Shown piece after piece: positions 7,953 through 16,620 of a stretch of DNA of 64,000 bases (position 1 is the stretch's first letter; each line of letters opens with the position of its first letter). Source of the stretch: an uncultured Porphyromonadaceae bacterium (GTDB lineage: Bacteria; Bacteroidota; Bacteroidia; Bacteroidales; Paludibacteraceae). The stretch is from positions 50,163 through 114,162 of the forward strand of contig CASEAJ010000044.1 of NCBI GenBank assembly GCA_949285425.1, given 5' to 3'. A program made the translations under genes and the position numbers. Below the pieces are notes generated by a model. It worked only from the letters and a program-made list of their open reading frames with translations, was not told the DNA's origin and did not search any database.

Positions 7953-9488
7953 ATGTCCGAAGAAACCGGGAACAAACGGATAGCCAAAAATACGGCGGTG
8001 TTGTATGTGCGGATGTTGGTGATGATGGTCATCAGCTTCTTCACGGCCCGCATCACTCTCAACGCCTTGGGAGTCGACGATTACGGCATCAACAATGTCG
8101 TGGGCGGTCTGGTTTCCATGTTCTCCTTGTTGTCCGGTTCCCTTTCTTCCTCCACCAGCCGGTTCATGACCTTCGGGCTTGGGCAGGGCGACATGGACAA
8201 GCTGAAACGCATCTTCTCCACCTCCATCAACATCCATGTGGTGCTGGCCGTAGTCGTGGTGCTGGCCGTCGAAACCCTTGGCGTCTGGTTCCTCAACCAT
8301 AAGATGAACATTCCCGCCGACCGTTTGCATGCCGCCAACTGGGTGTTGCAGTGTTCCGTGGTGGTGTTTGCGGTGGGCTTGCTGTCCGTGCCCTACAATT
8401 CGGCCATCATCGCCCATGAAAAAATGTCGGCATTTGCCTACATGACCATTTTCGATGCCGTGTCCAGGTTGCTCATTGTGGCCGGCATCTATTACTATCG
8501 GGGCGACCGGCTCATTCTGCTGGCCGTGTTGGGCATGCTTCAGTCGCTGGTTCGCCAGGCCGTCTATTGGCTCTATTGCAGGCGCCAGTTCGAGGAGTGC
8601 ACCTATCGTGCCGGTCACGACGCAGAACTGACCCGCAGCATCTTCAGTTTTGCCGGGTGGAACTTTATAGGCAGTTCTTCCGCTTTAATGAAGGACCAGG
8701 GCGTCAACATAGTCATCAACCTGTTTGCCGGTCCGGCTGTCAATGCCGCCCGTGGCATCGCCATGCAGGTCAATGGCATCATCAACCAGTTTACGGGCAA
8801 TTTCATGATGGCCTTGAATCCTCAGATAACCAAAAGCTATGCCATGGGTGAGTTGCAGCGCATGCATCAGCTGATTTATCAGGGCACCCGTTTGTCCTAT
8901 TACCTGTTCATGTTTCTTTCCATACCGGTTTTTTTTGAAATCGAAGCCATTCTGCAACTCTGGTTGGGCCAGGTGCCTGAACACACGGTGCTTTTTGCCC
9001 GTCTTGTGCTGGTGCTCAGCCTTTCTGAAATCATATCGGGAACGCTCATTACCGCGCAGCTGGCCACCGGGCGCATTCGGAACTACCAGATAGTTGTCGG
9101 GGGACTTCAGATGCTGAATTTTCCGGTCTCCTACGTGCTGTTGCGTGCGGGATGCATGCCCGAAGTCACCCTTGTCGTGGCCATAGTCATTTCGCAGGTC
9201 TGCCTGTTTGCCCGTCTGTGGTTCTTGCGCAGCATGATTCAGTTGTCCGCCCGGCAGTTTCTGCACCGGGTCTATTTCAATGTGCTGGGGGTGACCTCGC
9301 TGTCGCTTGTGCCCCCGTTGGTATGCTACCTGTCCCTGTCCCGGCCGGTGGTTCGTTTCGTTGCCGTGTGTGGGGTGTCGGCGCTTGCCTCGGCGGCAAC
9401 CATCTATTTTGTAGGCTGCAATCGGGCCGAACGGATGCAGGTACAGGCATACATGGTGAAAATTAAAAATCGTTTTTTGAAACAATGA
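7953..9488 (+). CDS. polysaccharide flippase (Wzx/PST, MATE-like fold)
   Basis: 511-residue integral membrane protein with about 14 hydrophobic helices, matching the polysaccharide transport (MVF/PST) superfamily. Role by family: flips undecaprenyl-linked repeat units, or a glycan intermediate, across the inner membrane. The N-terminal RIAKNTAVLYVRMLVMMVISFFT is typical of Bacteroides flippases found beside F420-dehydrogenase-like and pyruvyltransferase genes. It overlaps the next gene by 4 bp (ATGA), so the three genes 7953-11742 form one operon. It is GC-rich like the rfb genes, unlike the second flippase at 12707. Confidence 0.88.
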   Translation: MSEETGNKRIAKNTAVLYVRMLVMMVISFFTARITLNALGVDDYGINNVVGGLVSMFSLLSGSLSSSTSRFMTFGLGQGDMDKLKRIFSTSINIHVVLAVVVVLAVETLGVWFLNHKMNIPADRLHAANWVLQCSVVVFAVGLLSVPYNSAIIAHEKMSAFAYMTIFDAVSRLLIVAGIYYYRGDRLILLAVLGMLQSLVRQAVYWLYCRRQFEECTYRAGHDAELTRSIFSFAGWNFIGSSSALMKDQGVNIVINLFAGPAVNAARGIAMQVNGIINQFTGNFMMALNPQITKSYAMGELQRMHQLIYQGTRLSYYLFMFLSIPVFFEIEAILQLWLGQVPEHTVLFARLVLVLSLSEIISGTLITAQLATGRIRNYQIVVGGLQMLNFPVSYVLLRAGCMPEVTLVVAIVISQVCLFARLWFLRSMIQLSARQFLHRVYFNVLGVTSLSLVPPLVCYLSLSRPVVRFVAVCGVSALASAATIYFVGCNRAERMQVQAYMVKIKNRFLKQ

Positions 9489-10639
9489 TACGCATTGTCG
9501 ATAAAAAAGATTGTTGCGGTTGCACGGCGTGTGCAAGTATTTGTCCGCACGATGCCATTCTCATGCAGCCCGATGGACTGGGCTTTCTTTATCCGGTGGT
9601 CGATGAAACCAAGTGTGTGGATTGCCATTTGTGCGAAAAGGTGTGTGCGTTCAACGACCGTTACGACACTTCTTTGAACCTCTTGCAGCCCGAAGCCTAC
9701 GGTGCCCGTCATAAGGACATGCACGAAATAGAGCAGAGTCGTAGCGGGGCGGTGTTTGTCGCCGTTTCCGATTGGGTGTTGGAGCAGGGAGGTGTCGTCT
9801 ATGGAGCCGGCTATACAGACCATTTTCGGGTGGTGCATAAAAGGGCCGCAAACAAGGCGGAACGCGATGAGTTCAGGGGTAGCAAATATGTGCAGAGCGA
9901 TATGACCGGTGTCTTCCAGTCGGTAAAGGATGATTTGAAGGCAGGTCTGACCGTTCTGTTTTCCGGCACGCCTTGTCAAACGGCAGGTCTCAACAGTTAC
10001 ATTGGCCGTCAGTGGCGCGATCGCCTTTATCTGGTCGATATTGTTTGCCACGGAGTGCCTGCTCCCTATCTGTGGCGCGACTTCCTTGCCTACATGGAGA
10101 AAAAGCAGGGCGATACCCTGTGTCGGGTCAATTTCAGGGACAAGCAGGAGTTTGGCTGGGCGGCACACAAGGAAACGTTTGGCTTTGAAAAAACAGAAGA
10201 TAAGAAAACTTTTGCCGTTTCCTTTTACAAGCACATCATGTTCCGCCATTCATGCGGAGTGTGCCCCTATACCAACACCCGGCGGCCGGGCGACCTGACG
10301 GTGGCCGATTTTTGGGGCTGGCAGAAAACCGACCCTGCGTTCAATGCCGACGACAAGGGGGTGTCGCTTGTCTTGCTGAATACGGAGCGGGGACGGAGCC
10401 TGTTCGCTCAGGTGCGCGACAGGCTACAGGTGATTCCTGTCCGTTTGGAAAATGCGTTGCAACCCAATCTGTGTCACCCCACTGCGATACATCCCCGGCG
10501 GATGGACTTTGAAAACGATTACCTCCGCAAAGGCTTTGAATACGTTCTGAAAAAATACGGAGAGCTGGGTTGGCGGCACCGTGTACAGGCATTCAGGCAA
10601 AGATTGAAGTTTCATATAAAAAGAATGCTACATAAATGA
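9485..10639 (+). CDS. coenzyme F420 hydrogenase/dehydrogenase beta-subunit-like Fe-S protein
   Basis: 384-residue cytoplasmic protein. An N-terminal 2x[4Fe-4S] ferredoxin domain carries two Cys clusters (CCGCTACASICP at residues 10-21 and CVDCHLCEKVC at about 40-50). The FrhB/FdhB-like domain follows (SGTPCQTAGL near 160, DIVCHGVPAPYLW, and CGVCPYTNTRRPGDLTVADFWG). Such proteins are common in Bacteroidetes capsule loci next to pyruvyltransferases; their redox substrate in polysaccharide synthesis is not established. ATGA overlaps with both the flippase before and the pyruvyltransferase after indicate translational coupling. Confidence 0.9.
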   Translation: MIRIVDKKDCCGCTACASICPHDAILMQPDGLGFLYPVVDETKCVDCHLCEKVCAFNDRYDTSLNLLQPEAYGARHKDMHEIEQSRSGAVFVAVSDWVLEQGGVVYGAGYTDHFRVVHKRAANKAERDEFRGSKYVQSDMTGVFQSVKDDLKAGLTVLFSGTPCQTAGLNSYIGRQWRDRLYLVDIVCHGVPAPYLWRDFLAYMEKKQGDTLCRVNFRDKQEFGWAAHKETFGFEKTEDKKTFAVSFYKHIMFRHSCGVCPYTNTRRPGDLTVADFWGWQKTDPAFNADDKGVSLVLLNTERGRSLFAQVRDRLQVIPVRLENALQPNLCHPTAIHPRRMDFENDYLRKGFEYVLKKYGELGWRHRVQAFRQRLKFHIKRMLHK

Positions 10640-11742
10640 AAATAGGGATACTGACTTTTCATTGTGCACATAACTATGGAGCCGTGTTGCAGGCCTATGC
10701 CTTGCAGCACTATCTGTTGTCCTTGGGGCACGATGTGGAGATCATCGATTACAGGCCCGAGTACCTGTTGCGTCCCTATCGTTTGAACATCACTTGGAGG
10801 CGTTTCTTCTCCAAAAAGCCTCTGAAGTGCGTTCAAAAGTTTTTCGGCGAACTGTTCTGCTTCCTGCCCGTGCGATGCATTCGCTACAGCAAGTTCAACC
10901 GCTTCATCGCACACCGTTTGCAACTCTCCCGGCGGGTGCAGGGCACGCACATTCCCGCTGGCTATGATGTCTATGTCGTAGGGAGCGACCAGATTTGGAA
11001 CCCAAACATCACCGAGGGGATTGACGGCGTTTATTTTGCCCGTTTCGGTTTTGAAAAAGGCCGGCGGAAATACGTGTCGTATGCTGCCAGCATGGAAGCA
11101 GTCGCTCTGTCCGAAAGTGACAAGGCCCGTTACTCGTTGCTGTTGCGCGGGCTGGACAGCATAAGCGTACGTGAAAAGGTGCTGGTCGACTTGTTACAGC
11201 CGTTGACCGACAAAAAAATAGAACTGGTGCTGGACCCCACCTTGCTGGTCGATGCCGATGTGTGGAACCGCCTGTCGCTATGCCCCTTCCCGCACAGGAG
11301 ATATGTGCTGGTCTATGCGGTGAGAGGCAACGATGCCATTTTGGACATGGCCGGACGTATGGCCCGGCAGCTGGGTGTCGGGGTGCTGAACCTGACGGCC
11401 TGGGTCACGGAGCAGAGAAACAAATATCAGACGGCTTCTCCCGAAGAATTTTTGGGAGCTATCAGGCATGCAGAACTGGTGCTCACCACCTCTTTCCATG
11501 GAACGGTTTTTTCCGTACTCTTCAACCGCCCCTTTTATACCGTAAAACTGGGTGCTGGAAACGACTCGAGGTCTGAATCGCTGTTGGAGATGCTTGACCT
11601 GAAGCAACGGATGATTCCTTTGACGGCGACAGACATACATCCGGACCGCTCGGTTGATTGGGAGATGGTGAACGGCTGCTTGCACGAGTACAGGCAGAAA
11701 AGCCGTGCCTTTTTGCAATCGGCACTTGGTAGTGGGGAGTGA
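10636..11742 (+). CDS. polysaccharide pyruvyl transferase family protein
   Basis: 368-residue protein of the CsaB/WcaK-like pyruvyltransferase family, expected to transfer pyruvate from phosphoenolpyruvate to a sugar as a ketal. The N-terminal GILTFHCAHNYGAVLQAYAL is diagnostic, with VVGSDQIWNP at about residues 114-123, a YAVRGND segment, and the conserved TTSFHGTVFSVLF near residue 284. Starts at ATG 10636, overlapping the preceding stop. Last gene of the flippase operon; a repeat spacer follows. It implies an acidic pyruvylated polysaccharide (inference). Confidence 0.93.
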   Translation: MKIGILTFHCAHNYGAVLQAYALQHYLLSLGHDVEIIDYRPEYLLRPYRLNITWRRFFSKKPLKCVQKFFGELFCFLPVRCIRYSKFNRFIAHRLQLSRRVQGTHIPAGYDVYVVGSDQIWNPNITEGIDGVYFARFGFEKGRRKYVSYAASMEAVALSESDKARYSLLLRGLDSISVREKVLVDLLQPLTDKKIELVLDPTLLVDADVWNRLSLCPFPHRRYVLVYAVRGNDAILDMAGRMARQLGVGVLNLTAWVTEQRNKYQTASPEEFLGAIRHAELVLTTSFHGTVFSVLFNRPFYTVKLGAGNDSRSESLLEMLDLKQRMIPLTATDIHPDRSVDWEMVNGCLHEYRQKSRAFLQSALGSGE

Positions 11743-11870
11743 CGGTGACGAGTGACAAGTGACAAGTGACTAGTGACAAGTTCAAGGCCTGAAGGGCTGC
11801 AAGCTCACAGCGTGGGGCAACGCCCTACGGCAGAGTGACAAATCATTAATCATTCATAATTGAACATTTT
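11738..11870. repeat. heptad array with 59-bp-class repeat, copy 2
   Basis: TGACAAG words after the pyruvyltransferase stop, then the 59-bp-class repeat at 11781-11839 (matching 5673-5732), then AATCATT words. No gene in 11743-12015; the rest holds the HU terminator hairpin and another dyad. Confidence 0.8.
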
Positions 11871-11887
11871 ATTGACGTGTTTTGCTG

Positions 11888-11927
11888 AAAAAAAAGAAAG
11901 AGGGTACATCAAAATGCACTCTCTTTC
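11888..11927 (-). terminator. rho-independent terminator of the HU-like gene
   Basis: Read on the - strand: GAAAGAG stem with one mismatch, GTGCAT/ATGTAC second half, TTTG loop, closing CTCTTTC and a run of eight T. It lies 88 bp beyond the HU-like stop codon. Its sequence resembles the terminator at 57173-57213. Confidence 0.75.
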
Positions 11928-11933
11928 ATATTT

Positions 11934-11991
11934 CGGACGGTGCATCCGAATAGGTAAGATGCAAGGCGCTCCCATTCTGATACACCGTCCG
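11934..11991. repeat. CGGACGGTG dyad between the HU-like gene and its terminator
   Basis: CGGACGGTG (11934-11942) and CACCGTCCG (11983-11991) form a perfect 9-bp stem around a 40-nt loop in the 3' UTR of the HU-like gene. The words CATTCTGATACACC in its right half recur at 57103. Confidence 0.6.
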
Positions 11992-12015
11992 GACGTGTTT
12001 TTCAGGTTCGGTCTG

Positions 12016-12447
12016 CTACGGCAGCACTTCTTCGTCTTCCGTAGCTGCTTTCAGCGCTTTCAGCGGCAGCACTTTTTCAAACTGCAGGGTCTTTTCCTGC
12101 GACGTGAAGGCATAACCCGGTTTGAATTGCAAGTTCACTTTGGTGATGTTCGTCGATTTGAACTTGTCTTCGGTTTCGGCACCTTCGCTGCCTACCTGGT
12201 ACTGTATTCTGCCGAAGTCGCCCAAGTCTACCAGGTCACCGTCGGCCAGGTGTTCGGCTATCTTGTTACTCATTTCTGTGAGTACGTTCAACACATCCCC
12301 CGGCGTCAGCGAGCTGGAGTAGGCTATTTCTCTCGACAGCCGGCGCAGCGAAATGGTTTCGCGTACCTGGGCGCGGGCATAAAACTTACGGGGACCTTCA
12401 GGGTCTTGCGGATTACGTAACGAATTAACACTATACTTGATACTCAT
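12016..12447 (-). CDS. HU/IHF-family DNA-binding protein (HU-like domain)
   Basis: 143-residue protein of the Bacteroidetes HU-like family (N-terminal SIKYSVNSLRNPQDPEGPRKFYARAQ, then a helical segment with LTEMSNKIAEHLADGDLVDLGDFG). It is longer than canonical HU (about 90 residues) because of an N-terminal extension and a variable acidic C-terminus. Proposed role: nucleoid or locus-associated architectural DNA binding. It is the only - strand gene in the polysaccharide region, transcribed away from the AT-rich operon that starts at 12707, with its own promoter and terminator. Such genes often mark the edges of Bacteroides polysaccharide loci. Confidence 0.9.
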   Translation of the reverse strand: MSIKYSVNSLRNPQDPEGPRKFYARAQVRETISLRRLSREIAYSSSLTPGDVLNVLTEMSNKIAEHLADGDLVDLGDFGRIQYQVGSEGAETEDKFKSTNITKVNLQFKPGYAFTSQEKTLQFEKVLPLKALKAATEDEEVLP

Positions 12448-12537
12448 GATAATAAAAATTTAAAAAGTTAAACATAATTGGGTTTTTCTTGAAACATGTT
12501 TTGGTACCAGCTGTCATTCTGTTTCTTAATGACAATG

Positions 12538-12569
12538 CAAAGATATAGTAAGATAATAACATGTGCAAG
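12538..12569 (-). promoter_or_regulatory. Bacteroidetes-type promoter of the HU-like gene
   Basis: On the - strand: CTTG (one mismatch to the -33 TTTG), 20-nt spacer, then a perfect -7 TATCTTTG (12538-12545), about 90 nt upstream of the HU-like start codon. The remainder of 12448-12706 is AT-rich and holds nothing else recognisable. Confidence 0.75.
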
Positions 12570-12706
12570 TATTTAGTATGTATTTAATAGATTTTAATAG
12601 ATTGTTCGTGTAGGTATATATACAAGTGTTTGTATTGATGGGGGGTGTGAAGTGGAGCATGGAATAAACAGTTGGACAGGAAAACGGATTTTTATTTGAA
12701 TTGGAC

Positions 12707-14248
12707 ATGGCGAAAGAGTCAAGGGTAAAGAAAAGTTTTTTGAATGCACGGGTGAATCTCATTTGTTACATGGCTTCACTCGTAGTTGCCTTTTTCACGC
12801 GCAAGGTGTTTCTCGACCAACTGGGCACCGAGTTTATCGGCTTGACGGGCACGTTGCAAAGTTTGTTGGGCTTTTTGAATCTGGCCGAGTTGGGGGTTGG
12901 CACAGCTATCGGCTATGTGCTTTATAAACCGATATTCGACGATGACCAGACAAAAATCAACGAAATCATTTCCGTGTTCGGCTATCTGTACCGTTGCATC
13001 GGTTTGGTCATTCTGGGGGCAGGTGTGGTTCTTTCTTTCTTTCTTCCGTTGATTTTCCCCGATACCTCGTTTTCCTGGGGGGTCATCTACTTAGGTTTCT
13101 ATGCTTTTCTTGCCAGTTCCATGCTGGGCTATTTTGTCAATTATCGTCAAACCCTGCTTTCGGCAGATCAACGTAATTATGAAGTAACCGGATATTATCA
13201 AGCGGTGACAAGCAGCAAAATGTTGTTGCAAATGGTATTGGCCATTTATGTGCAGAGTTTTGTGTTGTTTTTATGTATAGAAGTTCTATTTGGAATTATT
13301 TATTCAATAGTCCTTACTTATCGCATCAACAAGGTTTACCCCTGGTTGGAGAGTGATATCAAGTTGGGAAAGCAGCTGTTCAAAAAATACCCCGAAATCG
13401 GGAAATATGTCAGGCAGCTATTTGTACATAAAATAGCTACTTTCGTTCAATTTCAAACAATCCCTTTCCTCATTTATTCTTATGTGTCGTTGCCGGTTGT
13501 TGCTCTTTATACAAATTATACTTTGTTGACAACAAAAATACAATCTTTATTAAATAGTATTTTGGATAGTACTGCAGCAGGTGTGGGTAACCTGATATCA
13601 GAAGGAGATGAAAATAAAATATGGAAAACGTATCAAGAGTTATTTACGATTCGTGCCTTTTTTGCCGGTATTGTGACATTCACAGCATATTATTTTTTAT
13701 CTCCATTCATTCAACTTTGGCTTGGTTCTGAATATATATTAGATGAGATGACAACTTTTCTTATTATTGCTCAACTTTATTTGCTTACAATGAGAGGAGT
13801 GACAGATCAATTCTTGTTTGGGTTTGGTTTGTTTTATGATATTTGGGCTCCGTTGACAGAATCTTTCATTTTTCTTGTTGCAGCAATTATAGGGGGCTCT
13901 ATGTTTGGATTAAACGGTGTCCTTTGTGGTCCATTGTTGTCACTTGCTATTATAGTATATGGTTGGAAACCTTATTTTTTGTTTTCTAAAGGTTTTAGAA
14001 TTCCTGTTTACAAATATTGGTTTATGCTTTTGTTTAATTTTTTGATATATTTAAGTTCATGCCAGTTGACGATAATACTATGTGGAAAGTTACAATTTCC
14101 CATAGAAAATTTGAGACAATTTGTGGTGACAGTTTTACTGTTTTCAATGATATTTGTTTTGATTTGTACGATAATCTCATTTGTCCTTAATAAGAGTTTT
14201 AGATCTTTTATTTACCGTTTTATAAAATATAAATATGCCAAAAGTTAG
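12707..14248 (+). CDS. second polysaccharide flippase (Wzx-like), compositionally mosaic
   Basis: 513-residue membrane protein with about 12-14 hydrophobic helices, of the oligosaccharide flippase/PST superfamily (N-terminal VKKSFLNARVNLICYMASLVVAFFTRKVFLDQLG is typical of Bacteroidetes Wzx). ATG 12707 is preferred over the in-frame TTG six bases upstream. It heads the AT-rich operon; the next gene starts 14 bp before its stop. Base use changes inside the gene: the first roughly 450-700 bp resemble the GC-richer neighbours and the rest is clearly AT-rich, suggesting recombination within the gene. Together with the flippase at 7953 the locus has two. Confidence 0.88.
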   Translation: MAKESRVKKSFLNARVNLICYMASLVVAFFTRKVFLDQLGTEFIGLTGTLQSLLGFLNLAELGVGTAIGYVLYKPIFDDDQTKINEIISVFGYLYRCIGLVILGAGVVLSFFLPLIFPDTSFSWGVIYLGFYAFLASSMLGYFVNYRQTLLSADQRNYEVTGYYQAVTSSKMLLQMVLAIYVQSFVLFLCIEVLFGIIYSIVLTYRINKVYPWLESDIKLGKQLFKKYPEIGKYVRQLFVHKIATFVQFQTIPFLIYSYVSLPVVALYTNYTLLTTKIQSLLNSILDSTAAGVGNLISEGDENKIWKTYQELFTIRAFFAGIVTFTAYYFLSPFIQLWLGSEYILDEMTTFLIIAQLYLLTMRGVTDQFLFGFGLFYDIWAPLTESFIFLVAAIIGGSMFGLNGVLCGPLLSLAIIVYGWKPYFLFSKGFRIPVYKYWFMLLFNFLIYLSSCQLTIILCGKLQFPIENLRQFVVTVLLFSMIFVLICTIISFVLNKSFRSFIYRFIKYKYAKS

Positions 14249-15203
14249 TGTAATCATCCCGGTTTATGGAGTAGAAAAATATATCGAACGTTGTGCCCGA
14301 AGTTTGTTTGAACAAACTTTGGATGACATGGAATTTATTTTTGTGAATGATTGTACTCCTGATAAGTCTATAATTTTACTACAACAATTATTGCTACAAT
14401 ATCCCCATAGGATAAATCAGACTCAAATCATAATGCTACCACAAAATAAAGGATTAGCAAATGCGAGAAAAGTTGGAATTGAACATGCTTCTGGTGAATA
14501 TATTATTCAATGTGATAGTGATGATTGGGTTGATACAAATGCTTACAAATTAATGTATGAATTTGCAGTGAATGAAAGTTTTGATCTTGTTGTTTGTGGT
14601 ATTTATGAAAGCAATGGATATCAATATTCACTAAAAGAGCAAAAGAAAATATCAGATAAAAATAAATATTTATCAGGTATTGTTGATCGATCTATATCAT
14701 GTTCGCTCTGGAACAAATTAGTAAAAGCTACAATCTTCAGTGATAATATTATTCAGTATGCAAAGTATAATATGCTTGAAGATGAAGTTTTATGTGTGCA
14801 AATTACATATTATGCCCAAAAAATAGGTTTTATTCAAAAGCCACTTTACTATTATTATGAAAATATAAATTCAATATGTAGAAACGCTTCTATTCAAGCC
14901 ATGTTAAATCGTGCTCGTGAATCGGTTGGCAATATAGACATAGTTTTGGATTTTCTTAAAGAAAAAGGGCTTGATAAAGGATATAAAAATGAGATTGTAA
15001 AACTTAAGTATACTCCACGAGTGTTTCTTTGGTCGTTGGTACTTGAAATCCCCAGTCAATATATTCCCATTTGGAAAAATATCTATCCGGAGATAAATCG
15101 CCAGTATTTTTTTACAAAAGGAGTTCCTTTTTCCTTAAAGCTCATATTTTTTCTGACACTAATAAGAATATATCCTTTTATTCATAGAGTATTAAAACGT
15201 TAA
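14235..15203 (+). CDS. glycosyltransferase family 2
   Basis: 322-residue GT-A glycosyltransferase. N-terminal VSVIIPVYGVEKYIERCARSLFEQTL, NKGLANARKVGIEHASGEYI, and the metal-binding DSDDW near residues 94-98 define GT2. Probably adds one sugar to the lipid-linked repeat unit on the cytoplasmic face; donor and acceptor cannot be told. Overlaps the flippase by 14 bp and abuts the next gene (TAA immediately followed by ATG). AT-rich. Confidence 0.92.
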   Translation: MPKVSVIIPVYGVEKYIERCARSLFEQTLDDMEFIFVNDCTPDKSIILLQQLLLQYPHRINQTQIIMLPQNKGLANARKVGIEHASGEYIIQCDSDDWVDTNAYKLMYEFAVNESFDLVVCGIYESNGYQYSLKEQKKISDKNKYLSGIVDRSISCSLWNKLVKATIFSDNIIQYAKYNMLEDEVLCVQITYYAQKIGFIQKPLYYYYENINSICRNASIQAMLNRARESVGNIDIVLDFLKEKGLDKGYKNEIVKLKYTPRVFLWSLVLEIPSQYIPIWKNIYPEINRQYFFTKGVPFSLKLIFFLTLIRIYPFIHRVLKR

Positions 15204-15814
15204 ATGAAAATTTGGAATAAAATACAGGTAAAGGCTAGACTTCTTTTCTTTACTTGGTTTTGGCAGGGGAAAGTACAGAATGACATTTCTATTTTTTGCA
15301 ATAATTGCATTGGAGCATTTGTTGCACATGACTATCATTTGCCATTTAACAGTCCGACCGTCAACCTGATGATTCCTCCGGCTGATTTTATGAGTATATA
15401 GAACATTTGGATAAGTACAATACGGAAATAAAATTTAAAGATATTTCCGGATCAGAAAAATGGCCGGAAGGATTGCTCAATAATAGCATACACATCAATT
15501 TTATTCATTATAAAACATTTCAGGATGGAGTTGATGCATGGATTAGAAGGACTGCACGAATAAACAGAAATAAAATGTTTTTCATTCTAGAGAAAACAGA
15601 TGGTTGTACTTACGAAGACTTGCTTCGATTTGATAATTTAAGCTATCCGAATAAGGTAGTATTAACCCATAAACCTTATCCTGACATTAAGTGTGCTTTT
15701 CAAATCAAAGGATACGAAAAGCAAGGGTCCGTTACAGACTCTTACCGATATTACAAGATATTACCAAAACGGTTTTACGACCAGTTTAATTGGTCAAAGT
15801 TTTTAAATCAATAG
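15204..15814 (+). pseudogene. DUF1919 family protein, split by a -1 frameshift
   Basis: Two adjacent frames together give one DUF1919 protein of about 203 residues. The first (15204-15401) holds DISIFCNNCIGAFVAHDYH and NSPTVNLMIPPADF and stops at TAG 15399. The second frame, open from about 15392, continues with EYIEHLDKYNTEIKF and ends with DGCTYEDLLRFDNLSYPNKVV and THKPYPDIK. A single missing base near the TTTT run at 15386-15389 explains the break. DUF1919 proteins accompany glycosyltransferases in exopolysaccharide clusters; activity unknown. Either a true inactivation or a sequencing error; the AT-rich operon continues normally afterwards. Confidence 0.85.
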
Positions 15815-15824
15815 ACTTACAATA

Positions 15825-16610
15825 ATGATTCCAAAAAAAATTCATTTTTGTTGGCTGAGTGGTGATGAATATCCCCCGCTGATTCAGCATTGCCTTGATA
15901 CTTGGAAAAAAGTATTGCCTGACTATGAAATTGTGCTTTGGGATACAAAGCGCTTTGATATCAATTCGGTGGCTTGGGTAAAGGAGGCATTTGAAGCAAA
16001 GAAGTATGCTTTTGCAGCCGATTATATCCGCTTTTATGCACTATACACAGAAGGAGGCATTTATTTGGATTCGGATGTAGAAATGCTTAAAACATTTACT
16101 CCTTTGCTTGATTGCAAATCTTTTATTGGTTTCGAAGCGGCTACCGAAATGGTCGAAGCAGCCATTATAGGTTCAGTTCCGGGCATGTCGTGGTGTAAAG
16201 CCATATTGGATTTCTATACCGATAAACATTTCACGGTCGGAATGGATACATCCAATATCTTGGCTCCTGTTATAACAGGAAATGCCATTCGAACCGTTTA
16301 TCCGGATTTTCCTACGACAATGCCGATACAACCCATGTCACTCGGTAATGGGGAATTAATGGTTTATCCGGCCCATTATTTCTCTCCTATTAAGTATGAC
16401 ATGGAAAAGAATTATTCCAACTCTAAAATATCATCCGGCAAATACCGGAATAATCCGGAAACATACTGCATTCATCGTTTTAATGCTTCATGGACGGTTA
16501 AACCTCCTACTAAAATTCAATTGTGGGATACTTTCAAAAAGAAATTAAGAGAAAGTGTTGGAGAAAAACAGGCCAATAAGATTATCGATACTATTCGAAA
16601 ATTCAAATAG
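15825..16610 (+). CDS. glycosyltransferase family 32 (DXD sugar-binding)
   Basis: 261-residue GT32/OCH1-like glycosyltransferase. Starts IPKKIHFCWLSGDEYP, with a W..LPDYE block, AADYIRFYALYTEGGIYLDSDVE containing the DxD motif near residue 83, and a C-terminal IHRFNASW. Family role: transfer of a hexose (often galactose or mannose) in capsule assembly. Part of the AT-rich operon; a second GT32 lies at 19810 with the same architecture but clearly different sequence. Confidence 0.92.
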   Translation: MIPKKIHFCWLSGDEYPPLIQHCLDTWKKVLPDYEIVLWDTKRFDINSVAWVKEAFEAKKYAFAADYIRFYALYTEGGIYLDSDVEMLKTFTPLLDCKSFIGFEAATEMVEAAIIGSVPGMSWCKAILDFYTDKHFTVGMDTSNILAPVITGNAIRTVYPDFPTTMPIQPMSLGNGELMVYPAHYFSPIKYDMEKNYSNSKISSGKYRNNPETYCIHRFNASWTVKPPTKIQLWDTFKKKLRESVGEKQANKIIDTIRKFK

Positions 16611-16620
16611 TTGATTCAAA

